Positions 31,384-43,345 of a stretch of DNA of 64,000 nt are shown here, piece after piece; positions within the stretch are counted from its first letter, which is position 1; each line of letters starts with the position of its first letter. Under the pieces are notes generated by a model. The model was not told the origin of the DNA. It made no database searches and saw only the letters and a program-made list of their open reading frames with translations. The DNA lies in NCBI GenBank assembly GCA_037447655.1, contig JBBHKE010001320.1, positions 48,239-112,238 of the forward strand. The letters run 5' to 3'. Position numbers and translations under genes: made by a program. Origin of the DNA: Zygnema cylindricum. Lineage: Eukaryota; Streptophyta; Zygnematophyceae; Zygnematales; Zygnemataceae.

Positions 31384-32179
31384 CATAGTTAAAAAGTAGG
31401 TGAAAGTAGGCCCATACAATATGTCTATTGCATAGTTGTTCAAATCACGCTATTTTTTCCTTTTTTCCGATTAAAACGTATAATTCGTGACTTTTGAATA
31501 AATCGGAAAAAAAACGCGATGTACTTTCTGTCCGGTAAACTAAACGGATAATTTACGGAAACTGTACGGTATGTACAGTAATTGTACGGTTTTGTACCCA
31601 AAAAGTACGGAATTTGACAAAAAGATACGTTGCACTTCGTAGTACTTTCTGTCCGGTAAACTGAACAGAAATCTAACGGGAAACGTATGGAATTGTACCA
31701 ACATTGTACGGACTATGACGAAAAAAAACAGGAACTGTACGGGAAATGTACAAACTGCGGGATATGTAAAATTTATTTTTGTTTACATGTACGGAATTGT
31801 ACGGAAGAAAATTCATTAACGATTTTAACGATTTTTTCAAAAGGTTCAATGCGTTTGTTACGTATAATTCGTCGCGATTAGATCGTTCGCACGAAACGCC
31901 GTGAACAACTATGGTCTATTGTATGCAAAACATACAATATGACCTTAAGACCCATATTGTATTTGGACCTATCGGACCAATCAAAACATTCAGACCAAAA
32001 ATTGGACCAATTAAAACATTCGGACCAAAAATTTTTATTTACGCCGTCACATTCGGACGATCGGACGCTCGCTGATCAAAGTAGCGATCTAAGAAGATCA
32101 CATGAAAAGCCCATAACACAACTTACGATAAAGGCGCCGACCAAAGGCCTACCATAAAAACGCCTACTTTTGAACTATG
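31384..32179. mobile_element. hAT-like MITE, family H, copy 3, with nested insertion
   Basis: The left end is CATAGTTAAAAAGTAGG and the right end CCTACTTTTGAACTATG, with a perfect 8-bp duplication GTCAGAAC on both sides. A second element at 31431-31913 interrupts it near the left end. Confidence 0.92.
31431..31913. mobile_element. hAT-like MITE nested in family H copy 3
   Basis: Ends are CATAGTTGTTCA and TGAACAACTATG, with a perfect 8-bp duplication GTCTATTG. Inside, a block containing GTACTTTCTGTCCGGTAAAC occurs twice about 120 bp apart. The first seven bases of its end (CATAGTT) are shared with its host family H. Confidence 0.9.
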
Positions 32180-32271
32180 GTCAGAACATTAGCGCAGCTT
32201 GTGTGAATAGCAAAAAAAGGTTAGTCAGTCGTGAGGCTGGCGGTTTTTCAGAAGTAAAAGGTAGTCAATGC

Positions 32272-32674
32272 TAGTGTTGGGTATCGAGGACCCATTGCCG
32301 ATATTCGGTATATATCGAATTTCATGTACCCGATATTCGATATATCGCTTCGATATATCGAATTTCAAATTATCGCGATATATTGCCGAAATATCGTATC
32401 GACAATATATCGAAAATGAAAATTTTACAATTTTTTTTCAAACCCGCCCCCCCCCCTCCCCCGGGCTCAGTGTGGGGGGGGGGGGGGGGGGGGGGGGCAA
32501 TATATCCGTACGGTTTTCCGTACTCTGACTGTACGGATATGCAATTTTTGCGATATATATCGCGATGATTTATGTTGGTCCCGGTACGATATATCGAGGA
32601 ATCTGCTCGATCGATATTCGATATATCGAATATCGAAATTATCGCGATATGAAACTACCCGATACCCAACACTA
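32272..32674. mobile_element. hAT-like MITE, TAGTGTTG family, copy 1, with C/G tract hairpin
   Basis: Ends are TAGTGTTGGGTATCG and CGATACCCAACACTA, with a perfect 8-bp duplication GTCAATGC. The interior is rich in CGATATATCG. Near the centre a C-rich run (about 32447-32462) and a G-rich run (about 32472-32497) face each other and could form a hairpin. Confidence 0.92.
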
Positions 32675-33522
32675 GTCAATGCTGTTTCCCGTCAGTTCGT
32701 ACCAGGTTTGTACGGATTATGGACGAATCTGTACTTCTGCCGTAAGCCCTTGCTGGGAGCCAGAATCGTGTCTCCGAAAAGTTTTCCTTTTCATAACGAA
32801 CTAGGAAATGTCAGATGTGACAGTGACATGAAACTTGAACTGGCCGGCTGTCACTCTCACACAGTGACACGTACTTCATTTCACACGTGCTGCATTTCTT
32901 CCAGATCATCAGACATTACAATTTGCAGTTTTGCACTTAAAACTGTACGAGCACGACTGATGCAATCGAAATATAAAATGGTGTATTTCTGCATCGCGAT
33001 ACGAAAGGAATCGGATTGCAGACCCAATACCAAAAATAACGAGTTACCGTACTGAGTTGCACTATGGCACACATGCCATATGCGTTCTTTGAATGCATCG
33101 CAGCCGTCCGTTGGTCAGCTGCGAAGCTGGAAACGGCCGAATAGCGTTCTCCAGTCTGTCAAGTGTCAGGGGCAATTACCGTTCTCGAATGTCTACTTAG
33201 AACGACTCTCCCTACCTCCTGAACGTAATAAACATATTCTACTGCACAGTACGCATTCTAATTTTTGTAGGATTATTGGGAAATGAAGAGTGGTTGCGGG
33301 AATAACCTCGAAATAACAATACTGGATTTCACTGAACTAGAATTTTCAGCCGTCCGATACGATTCAGTCTTAGCAGGCTACGTGGAACCGTCCATTCCAA
33401 GGTCCATGCGTACCTATCGACCGTTCGATTACTGAATTCTCAACTTCGTCGAATGCAAAGCTTGTTCGGTAAAGCGTAAGCTGTCAGCGTCTCAATCACA
33501 GGTGACACTTCTTTTCCCATCA
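32675..33522. other. Spacer before the zinc-finger gene, no gene
   Basis: No coding frame with recognisable similarity. It presumably includes promoter sequence of the gene starting near 33523, but no element can be assigned. Confidence 0.4.
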
Positions 33523-36500
33523 ATGGCCATGGCGGTCCCTCCGAGGTTAAACCGTGGTCCCGGACACGTGGAGAGTATCCAGAGTCTCTTGCTATGGCTG
33601 CATGCAGGTCCGACGTTTCCCGATGCACCGGAAATCGTGAAACTGGTAGAGAACATGGAAAAAGGTGTAGAAAAGGGAGGAAAGTTAAAGGAGGGAAAGA
33701 TAGAGAGGAGGGAACGAGAAAGGAGAAGAAGGCGGCGAGGAGTCCGAGAGTATGACTGATACGACGACACGTGGCATGCAGGTGTCAGCCTTTCCCGGGA
33801 TCTATTCCAAGACTCGTGACCCGCAGTTGACTTGCCTTTGCCTTTTTGTCCTTTATGCAAGGAAGCCATAGAAAGGATGTGAATGGCAGGACTCGGTATC
33901 TTATCGGAATGGATGTCTCTTTGTCTTTATGCGTGTTGAGATTCAGGAACTAGAGAGAGGAGGAGAGTGGAGGGATATAGGTGAGAGGGAAGACAGAGCG
34001 AGGTAGAGAGACGAACAGAGAGAGACACATAGTAAGACGCATAAGGAGAGGCAGAAAGAGAGGCAGAAAGAGAGGCAGAAAGAGAGAGAGAGGGTGACAG
34101 GCAGAGAGCGAGACGGAGAGACCGAAAATGAGCGACAGCGAGAGTATCTTGTAAGAATAGATGACTCTTTGTCTTATGCGTGTAAAGACTCCAGGAACTA
34201 AAGACAGGAGAGAAGGAAGAGAGGCGTAGGTGAGAGGTGAAACACAGAGAGATACAGAGGGACAGCGAGGGAGAGAGAGTGAGTACAAGTTAGTTGCTGG
34301 ACCAAGGTATGGTGTCTGTTGTTGGGGGAAGAGGTAGCTTTCTGAGAGTGATGAGCAGGTGGAGATGCTCTCCGGAAATGGACGATGATTGGTAAGAGGG
34401 GGGAGAGTAGGTAAGAGGAGGAATAGTGTCAGAAGAGTGAATGTGGGACATTAGAGGAGGTAGATTGGAGCCGGACTAGAAAGAGGTGTTTTAAGGAAGA
34501 GCATAGAATTCTTGGCATGGATGTTTGTAACCCGTCCTTGAATGAACTATGTTTTCTTATTGCTATCTAGTTCAATTGAAGTTTTCTATATTTGTACCAC
34601 TACATTTTTGTACCACTTAATTCTTGTATATTCTTCTACCGCTTAAATCTTGTGTATTCTTGTACTATTTAATTCTTGTATATTCTTATAGCACTTTCGT
34701 TATCGTGTAACCTGAACTTTCTAAGTGTCGGATTTAGCAATTAAAAAATAAATGCAAGAGAAATTATCTTAAACGTTGTTTTCGGATTAACAAGCTGGTA
34801 ACTGGTATTATTGAATGGACCATTATGCCTTTCAAATGTATTGCTATACCTTTTATCAAATGTCCGAGAGCTTGGATGGACGTTTTGGTAAGGATTAATT
34901 GAAAAGATCAGAGAACCAATGAAGATTAGCAGTTTTATCCTTAAGCTAATAAATATAGAAAAACAATCTTTAAAGACAGCCTTTCGATTGTTTCTTTCTA
35001 TCTATCCTTTTGGATAGTTTGAAAGGATAGATTGAAATAGTAAAGATTAATGTCAAGTTTTATCCACGGATTTGAAGGAAGATCGGAAGTTAATATCACG
35101 TTTTTAACTATGGATGTTTGTTACATTGCGATATGCTGAAACTAATGGTAGTAAGGAGCTAGTGTGAAAATAGCAAAAAATAAAACAGTTGGTAGTGGGT
35201 GACATTTGCTTTTGAACTTCTTGAAAAAATGATGGCATTCTTGAGCAATGGCAAAATTTCAGTATCTTTTACTGTGAAATGTGGATGATATTACAGAAAT
35301 ATTATAGTTATTAGTACAGCTACGACTATAACATGACGTAGTTCAGATTAGCAATTCTTCAAACATAAGCTGGTAGAAATTCATGAAATTTATAAAAGAT
35401 CCTGTGTTGACAGTATATCCGTTGCCCTCTAGGTATAAAATGGCTATTTCGTCTGATTATTTATGTTTTTATAAATGATTCCATTATTTGATTGCTTATA
35501 AAAGGAGTTGGTACAGCAGTTTAATGTTCGCAAGCAACAGCGCGCAGTTTTTGACAGGAGAAAAACATATGGTCATGTGGTTAGATATAGATATATATAT
35601 ATTCTATCTCAGGGTGTCTTCAGGGGGTGTTTATCCTCAGGGTTCATGGCTTTTTGGATTTTGATTTGTTGGAAAACAGATTAATTATTGCTAGTACTAA
35701 CTGTTTCAGAAGCCTTTTTTAAGTTTAATAATCCACCCCAGAATGTATTTGTTAGCTTGTAAATTGACTGGAGTTAACATCGTTTAGGTTACATTCGTGC
35801 TAATTCACGTGCCTTCAGTTGTGTCCTAACCTTATTTCTTTAATTTTTTAGAAATGTTTTCATTCTATTTTTTGAAGCGATCTTTTCATGATACGTTTCT
35901 GCATTACTGTTTTTGTTTCAAAGACAGAAGATTCAACAAAGGGAAAAAGCTAAACCATTGCTTTTACTTTATAAGCCTGTGTAGTTGTGTTTCTTGGATT
36001 TTGCTTTTGTTTAAATGTTAAAAATGCCTTTTTTTTCCGGTTTTTTGTTTTTTCAGGAGCACAGGATCTCCAGCTTTTCGTTGTGACAACTATATTGGGA
36101 ATAAGACAAAACAACCTCGTCCACTAGAAGACGGTAATTGGATGTGTGAAGATTCAAAGTGCGCAAACGTCAATTATCCTCGTCGAACTGAGGTGGGAAT
36201 ACATTTCTTTCTTTTTCTTTTTTTCTCTGAGTATATTTTTTTCTTTCTTTCTTTTTTTTTCTTTCTCTCAATTTGTACCATGGCATTCATTTTTTTTCTC
36301 TGGAGGATTGTGCTTATGGTGATTGCATTTTCTTGCCTCGTATTTAGAACCTTTCTCCCTCGCTCCCTCTCTCCGCTCTCCCTCTCGTCCTCTCCCTCTC
36401 TCCTCGCTCCCTCTCTTTCTCGGTCCCTCTCGCTTCCTGCTCTCTCGCTCCCTCTTTCCCTCTGCCCCTCCAACTCCCTACCCCTCTCCCTCTCCTTCTC

Positions 36501-39500
36501 CCTCTCAATGGCATGTAATGCGTTTTGACATGTGTAACATTTTCTGTTTTATGCTTTTTTTCCGTTTTCAAAGTTAAGGTGGCAGAACGTTTCTATGTGA
36601 TTTATTTCAGTAAATATCCCGTTTGTTTAATTTTCTGACCCTGTTTTGAGGGAGAGGGGGAGGGGGAGAGGGAGTGGGAGAGGCAGACAGAGGGAGAGGC
36701 AGACAGAGAGGGAGAGGCAGAATGAGAGGGAGAGGGAGTGGGGGAGGGAGAGACAGTGGGAGAGAGAGAGACAGATGGTGCAGGAGAGGGGGAAGGCAGA
36801 CTGAGAGGGAGAGGTGGGAGAGGCAGAAGGAGACGGAGAGGGAGAGGCTGACTGAGAGGGACAGGCAGAGTGAGAGTGAGAGGGAGAGGGAGAAAGGCGA
36901 GGTTTCACCCTACAAAGTTGTAATAATAAGCCAATTATCTGACCCAGTTATTCTACCCTATTTTATTGTTTCCCAGTGCAATAAGTGTGGGAAAAAACGT
37001 GGTCCATTAGGCGACGCCGTTGTTAAGGCCTATACTGATACTATGAGGATGCATAGGGGAGAGGGTATAAATGGGTCTACACTATTTTCATCCGAGGTAG
37101 GATTCTTATTCCCCCTTCTCTTTTTTCAATTCGAATTATCCTTTTTTCGGTGTTGGTTTCAAAGAATATTACGGATTTTACGAGAATCATCAAAATTTTG
37201 ACAATCGTAGAAGGCGTTTCACTTCAGATTATTGAATTGTTCTTTTGAAGAATGTTTGTTCTATACTTTTGAATAATGTTTGTCATTTACTTTTGAATAA
37301 CGTTTGTTATTTATTCATTCATTCAAGCAGGAGTATCTTTGTACTGTAATAGACCAAAACACACACTTTTCCCTAACAATTAAAATATTCGACATATAGA
37401 AATTTCAATATATGTTGTAATTTCCTTCTTCCTATAGAAACGTTTTCTATGCATAATCTAGTTCAATTTCAATTTTTGCTTCACTTTTCAAAAGCAAATT
37501 TCAGATGTTTGTTTTTTTTTTACAGATTTTCCTAAGAAAAGAAGTTTCTCGTGAGATTATGACCCAAAAAAAACTGTCTCAACTGATTTTTACGCAAGAC
37601 TGACCTTGAGATAGCATTAGTTTCCCTTGTTTCTTATATTCATGTTTTTATCAAAGATGCCCTCAGAAATATACTCAATTACACAACTTCCTTTTGTTTT
37701 ATGTAACCATATTTGGAAATAGTTTGAAATTATATATTCTTTTCTGTTTTGGTTTCAGGATTGGTTGATGGGGATCCCAAATTCGTCTTTCACTGCCCAG
37801 TTTGGGACAGAAAATGGGAATTTTGGGAACTTTTCTGGTCACAGAATGAATATAAGGTATGATATCTTTGTTTTTTCTAATTATTTTAATTCAGTACTCT
37901 TCTATTAATATATGTTTTTCTCGATTCTCTCCCTCTCTTCCTCTCTCTCTCTCCCTCTCTTCCTCTCTCTTCCTCTCTCTCCTCTCTCTCTCCCCCTCTC
38001 TCTCCTCTCTCTCTCCCTCTCTCTCTCNNNNNNNNNNTTATCATAGTCTTCTTAAAGTTCAAGTCTCTAAACACTCTTAAAGTATTCTTGATTTTTGTTA
38101 GCAAATTTCTTTTTCAATTCAGATTTTTTTCTCTTTTTGAAAACCCTAAAAAACTTTGTGCGATTTCTTGAATCCGTGAATTCAGTTTGTATCCTTATCA
38201 GTTTTAAATCTTAAATTCTCACAAATCTCTGAACTTGAAATTCTTCTGATACTATTTGAGAATTGTAGGAAAGTTTAATGTTTTAGTGTATGAACTTAAA
38301 ATTTCTAATTACTTACCCTTTTAGAATTGAAATTAACTTTCTGAAATACCTACTCTTTCAGAATTGCACAAAAATTGTAACTTCTGTCAGGATCATGTTG
38401 ACCTCTTGAAATTTCTCCCAATTAAGTTGACTTTTGAATCTTGAATTGTGACTCTCTCAGGAGCTTGAATCTGACTGTCATGCACTTTCCCTCTCAATCG
38501 CTCTCTTCTCTCTCTTCCCTCTCTCTCTCTCTCGATCTCCCTCTCTCTCTCTCTATCTCCCTCTCACTCTCTCTCGATTTCCCTCTCTCTCTCTATCTCC
38601 CTCTCATTCTCTCTCGATCTCCCTCTCTCTCTCTCTCTCTCCTCTTTTCTGTCTTGCTGGAACATAGTCCTACCGTTTTCCTAAGGTTTTTTGCCTTAGC
38701 CTCAGAATCAGCCTCAGAATCTTATTTTTTTTTCTTCTTTATCCCCCCCCCCCCTCTTCCCTCACCTCCCTCTCACTTTGTGTCGCTGGAATATAGTGCC
38801 TCTTAGGGAGGTGAACCCTTGGGCTTTTGATTATTAAATCTCTCCCTCTCTCCGCCTCCCCCCCTCTCCTCCCCTCTCTCCCCCACCTCCCTCTCCCCTC
38901 TCTCTCCTCTCCTCCCTACTTCTCTCCCTCTCCCCTTCTCTTCCCTCTCTCTCATGCTATGTGTTTGTATAGTGCACCGCAAGAAGGAAAACGATTGGCC
39001 GAGCAACTCGTAGGTCTTTTTGCCTCGACCTCCGACCCAATAGGAGACGCGGCGGATTGTCTCACTGCTGCGGCCCATTATCTCCAAAAAATGAGAAATC
39101 GTCTACACCAAATTCCCTCTCCTCTCGACCGTCCCTTCCCGATCCCTCAAAAATCTACCTTTCTAGGCAATTCTGCCTCTCCCTCTCCCTCTCCCACGTC
39201 CTCTCCGTCTCTCCCTCCGTCGTCATTTTCCTCGGCATTCTCCTCGCCTTATTCTTCGGCCTTTTCCTCTCCCTTCTCCTCTCTCCGGCTCAGAGCTTTT
39301 GCAACAGCTGGAGGGAGAGGATTGGGAAACGGAAGTGCTTCCTCTTTTATGTGTCATAATTCGAGTTTTGGAGGATTTAGTGATGATGTCGCTTGGCCCA
39401 ATCCGTTGAATGGCAACGCAGAAAAGACGAAAATGGCCGGACCAAATAATAATGGAGACATTTGTTACGGCACGAATGATTACGGAGGTAACAATAACGG

Positions 39501-41485
39501 AGGGAATCTTTCGGAGGGAAATGGGTACAACGTTTCGTACGAAAATTTGTCATCATTCGACAGTTTGTCCTGTTCGTCTTTTTCAAATGGATATCCCACT
39601 AGAGTTCAAAGTCCCACCACCTCTCCTCCTTGTGGGAGGATTGTGATCCCGAGACCTTTAGTGAAATTTGAGGATTACAAAGATCGCCCGAGTGAATATC
39701 TGAGAGTGAGTATCTTAGATCTACTTTTCCATATTTATTTTGAACATTTTTTTTTGGGAGGGGAGAGAAGGGCAGAATTGGGAGGGAGTGGAGTGTAACT
39801 GGTTGAATTATTGAAATGGGTGATTTCATCTCATAAAGCTGAGAGGGAGAGAGATGTCGAGAGGAGAGTTAGAGGTGTATGAGCGGAATACTGCTTCAAA
39901 TACTTGTTGCAGATTGTTTATTCTATTTTAGCGTTGAATTTATGTAGTCAAGATGAGAGAGAAAAAGGAAGGGAGAGGGACGGGTGTGAGGGAGAGGGAT
40001 TGTTTCTAATGCTTCTTGTATTTTTATTAAAGTGGATTAACGATAGGCAGAGGAAGGGTGATATAGGAGAGGGAAGGGAGGTTGAGAGAGGGGAGGGAAG
40101 GGATTGGAAAGAGGAGAGAATCCTTTTTCAGTTTTTCGGTTCTTTTTGTGGTTGAGAGCAATACATGGAGGCAGTCAGGAGAGGGAGGGGAAAAGTGAAG
40201 AGGTTTAGAATAGGGTTTTGTTCAGTTGTGAAGGATATATCTTTAATTTGTCTCTATTATTCGATGGTTGGGAGGGGTTCAGGAGTTTGGAGATCCTGCG
40301 GCTATGAGTGTGGGAGGGGGAGGAGGGGGGTCTCCCAGTCTACGACCAGAAGCCGGTATTGATGGTAACTGGGAATGTGAGGACTGCAAGAACGTCAATT
40401 TCCCAAGGAGGTGAAGTGTCTCTCTCTCCCTCTCTCCCTCTCCCTCCTTTCTTTCTCTCCCTCCCTCTCCCTCTCCCTCCTTTCTTTCTCTCCCTCCCTC
40501 TCCCTCTCCCTCTCCTGGCCCTCTCTCTCTGTTCTCTCTCTCTCTCCCCCTCTCTCCCTCTCCCTCCTTTCTCTCCCTCTCCCTCCTTTCTCTCCCTCCC
40601 TCTCCCTCTCCCTCCTTTCTTTCTCTCCCTCCCTCTCCTGCCCCTCTTTCTCTCTCTCTCTCTTTCTGTTCTCTCTCTCTCTGTTCTCTCTCTCTCTCTC
40701 ATCTCTCTCCCCCCTCTCTCTCTCCCCCTCTCTCTCTCTCCCCCCCTCTCTCTCTCTCCCCCCCTCTCTCTGTCCCCCTCTCTCTCCCTCTCTCTCCCTC
40801 TCTGTCCCTCTCTCTGTCCCTCTCTCTCTCTCTCTCTCCCTCCCTCCCTCCCTCCCTCCCTCCCTCCCTCCCTCCCTCCCTCCCTCCCTCCCTCCCTCCC
40901 TCCCTCCCTCCCTCCCTCCCTCCCTCCCTCCCTCCCTTCCTCCCTCCCTTCCTCCCTCCCTCCCTCCCTCCCTCCCTCCCTCCCTCCCTCCCTCCCTCCC
41001 TCCCTCCCTCCCTCCCTCCCTCCCTCCCTCCCTCCCTCCCTCCCTCCCTCCCTCCCTCCCTCCCTCCCTCCCTCCCTCCCTCCCTCCCTCCCTCCCTCCC
41101 TCCCTCCCTCCCTCCCTCCCTCCCTCCCTCCCTCCCTCCCTCCCTCCCTCCCTCCCTCCCTCCCTCCCTCCCTCCCTCCCTCCCTCCCTCCCTCCCTCCC
41201 ACCCTCCTCTCCCCGAATGCACCTCTCCCCGAGATGCAGCTTATATCTTTTTTTACTATTGACATCTAAATCCATGGTTTTATTTTAATACTGCGTAGTT
41301 TGTAGCATAGTTGTGTCTAATTTTCAATTTCATGTTAAATTCCTTTTTTTTTTAATCTTTTTCATCGTTTGTTCCTTTCTTTTTAAATTGCCAGAACTAT
41401 TTGCTTTCAATGCCACAAAAAACGCGGAATGAAAGGAGAGGAGGTTGTTCGAGAATATGTTCGTCGTTTAATCGAAGGAGTTTAG
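33523..41485 (+). CDS. Protein with two RanBP2-type zinc fingers
   Basis: Exons: 33523-33749 (tentative), 36057-36192, 36977-37096, 37759-37856, 38973-39705, 40283-40410 and 41395-41485. All junctions keep phase and the sum is 510 residues. Finger 1 is DGNWMCEDSKCANVNYPRRT followed by ECNKCGKKRG (C-x4-C-x10-C-x2-C); finger 2 is DGNWECEDCKNVNFPRR followed by TICFQCHKKRG (C-x2-C). Each is followed by a similar helix (DAVVKAY, EEVVREY), so the module was duplicated. The middle is Ser/Pro-, then Asn/Gly-rich. RanBP2 fingers of this N-x6-C type (as in ZRANB2) usually bind single-stranded RNA, so a role in RNA processing is likely but inferred. The first exon (MAMAVPPRLNRGPGHVESIQ, basic C-end) fits by phase and a GTATGA donor but is the weakest part. 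The stop is at 41483-41485. Introns hold GA/CT tracts and one N gap. Confidence 0.75.
33955..34290 (+). repeat. GA-rich tract in putative first intron
   Basis: AGAGAGGCAGAAAGAGAG-type units; two related halves, each preceded by CTTTGTCTT(T)ATGCGTGT (about 33911 and 34169). Confidence 0.8.
36340..36510 (+). repeat. CT-rich intronic tract
   Basis: Pyrimidine-rich CCCTCTC-type units within the intron after the exon ending at 36192. Confidence 0.85.
36648..36895 (+). repeat. GA-rich intronic tract
   Basis: GAGAGGGAGAGGCAGA-type units in the same intron as the CT tract at 36340, so complementary polypurine and polypyrimidine runs face each other and could pair in the RNA. Confidence 0.85.
37920..38037 (+). 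repeat. (CT)n/(CCCTCT)n intronic tract ending in N gap
   Basis: CTCTCTCC units from 37920 to 38027 run directly into ten N (38028-38037), so the array length is unresolved. Confidence 0.9.
38485..38955 (+). repeat. CT-rich intronic tracts
   Basis: Two arrays, 38485-38642 (CTCTCGATCTCCCTCTCTCT units) and 38840-38955, lie upstream of the exon at 38973. Confidence 0.85.
40414..41215 (+). repeat. Long CT array with about 370 bp of (CCCT)n
   Basis: The first part (40414-40835) is CTCTCTCC/CTTTCTTT-type sequence; from about 40836 to 41200 it is almost pure CCCT tetranucleotide with only a few interruptions. It fills most of the 984-bp intron that splits zinc finger 2. Open frames through it read as repeated PPSL or EGGR and are not genes. 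Confidence 0.97.
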
Positions 41486-43232
41486 ATTGTACGGATTTTT
41501 GCTGTACGGATTTTCGTTTTACGGATTTGCTTTGGAGAAATCAAGGGTTAAATGAAAATCAAACTCGAAAGTGGAAAATGTTTTCTGAGAGGAATTTTCG
41601 TTGTCCGGAAGAAAGACATTTTGAGGCTCGTTAATACTTAGTATTATAGATATAAATGGTAAATTTTGCCTCTTATTTTAGGTTGGTAACTTTGTTTCAG
41701 AAAGGTTTGAGAATTATATTAGTTTCTTTTGCTAAGTTGTTTTGGCTCTTTTTGACTTTTTTTTTTTTGTTTTTTTTTTTACTTGTTTCCTTTTTCCGTT
41801 TCGCGGCAAAAAAATTTGGTAAGTGGGTAAAGAAGGTGGGTTTTAATAGTGTCTAAATGTGGAGCAATGGCACTCATTTTTCAGTTTATAGTTTTAGTTA
41901 GCTTTCAGATTTTCAGGACTATTTTGTACAAATTTTCTGACTGAATATTGAATGCAGTCTCCATTTTTTGAGTTATTTTTGGTAAATTTCTCTTTTTTTC
42001 AGTGTTCGGTTTTCAGTATTTGTATGCGTTTCTTCAATGTTTTTTTTTTTGAGTTCTGTTCAATTTGTATTTATGTTTGTTTTTTTGTTTTTTTGTGGTG
42101 TACTTTAACTTGATTGACATCTTTATTGATCACTTTAAATGTTACCTTGTAGATCTATTTCTACATCTCGGGAGAGGGAGAGAGGGGGATGGGGAGAGGG
42201 AGAAAGGGTGAGGGGAAGAGGGAGAGGGAGGGAGTTTTAATTGGTTTTTTTTTTTTGGTCTTAATCATCTTATTTTTGTTCACTTTGTGTGGTTTCTTTG
42301 ATATTTTAGAGTTTTTTTCCATTCTGTAAGTTTTTTGACCGATGTAATTTATGTACTGTTACTGTAAATTTGAGAAATGCAATTTTTGTTTTTTATGGTA
42401 ATAACTGGAAACTTCTTGAAACGAGAATTTCTAAAATTGGTAGGTGTTTGTAACTCTACGTTCTCAGACATTTTGCTATTGCATTTTTTACGTAAATCTT
42501 CATCTGTTTTTCACTCTTTCTTCTAGTACAAGGAAATGATAATTTTACACTATTTTTTGTATTTTGCCTTTAGTTTCAATGGCCCTTAAATCTCCTGTCA
42601 CTCTTGTGTCTCTCTCCTTTTTCTCCTTTTCTCCTCCCTCTCTGTCTGTCTCTCTACCCTCCTCTCTTCTCTCTCCCCGTCTCATTTCACCTTCAATCTG
42701 ATGTTTGCAATGGAAAGCTAGGTTTTGTATTATCAATGAATGGCCGACAAATGAGAATTTGACACGTGTACACAAACAAGTCAATTTACACGTGGTAGAA
42801 ATGTCAACAATGACAGCACATCGCCTACCGTTATTAGAGTTTATAACAGTAATTCAGTCGCACCTCATTTTGGCCAAAAATCACAAAAAAGTATTAATAA
42901 CACAACAAGGACGTGGACTACAATGTGTCGCGTTCTCTGACACTAAATTAGTATCATCAACTATAAATTCACATTGACACTAATCAATCCTGTAATAACA
43001 AAATCCTTTGATAATGAAGTCAACCACTCCATTTAATAACAATAGGCGGCGTAGAGGAATTATATAACGCGGAATCGTTGAAACTTGTCTAGTTTGGGTG
43101 ATTTCGTGTAAAATAACATAGTGCTGAATCATTTATGTGGTGTTTAGAACTAGAAACTGTTCTAGAGTAAATACTCATACTTCCGATTAAATCGAGAAGG
43201 ACAATTGTGAGCCATAAAAGGATCCTTTCATC
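41486..43232. other. 3' flank of the zinc-finger gene, no gene
   Basis: AT-rich with T runs and a short GA tract at 42172-42234. No coding frame, RNA gene or transposon end that I could support. Confidence 0.45.
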
Positions 43233-43345
43233 AAGCCTAATGGTGGGATCCGCCATATCGCCGTGGGAGAGGCTTTATATAGATTGGTGGCTTGTGCGAT
43301 ATGTCTCCAGCTCCAACTAGCTTTCCATGATTATTTTTCTCCGTA
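43233..43345 (+). mobile_element. Short reverse transcriptase fragment
   Basis: Encodes KPNGGIRHIAVGEALYRLVA followed by CAICLQLQLAFHDYFSP, matching the fingers region of the elements at 43630 and 48600. Flanking element sequence is lacking, so it is a small stray fragment or a rearranged duplicate. Confidence 0.8.

Noticed and set aside
33492-33869. Minus-strand frame of 125 codons opposite the candidate first exon
   Set aside because: Composition is Ser/Pro/Phe-rich from the complement of a GA-rich region; the plus-strand reading fits splicing to the zinc-finger gene.
40308-41288. Long open frames on both strands (up to about 326 codons) across the CT array
   Set aside because: They are products of the (CCCT)n repeat, reading PPSL or EGGR in several frames at once, and lie mostly in an intron.
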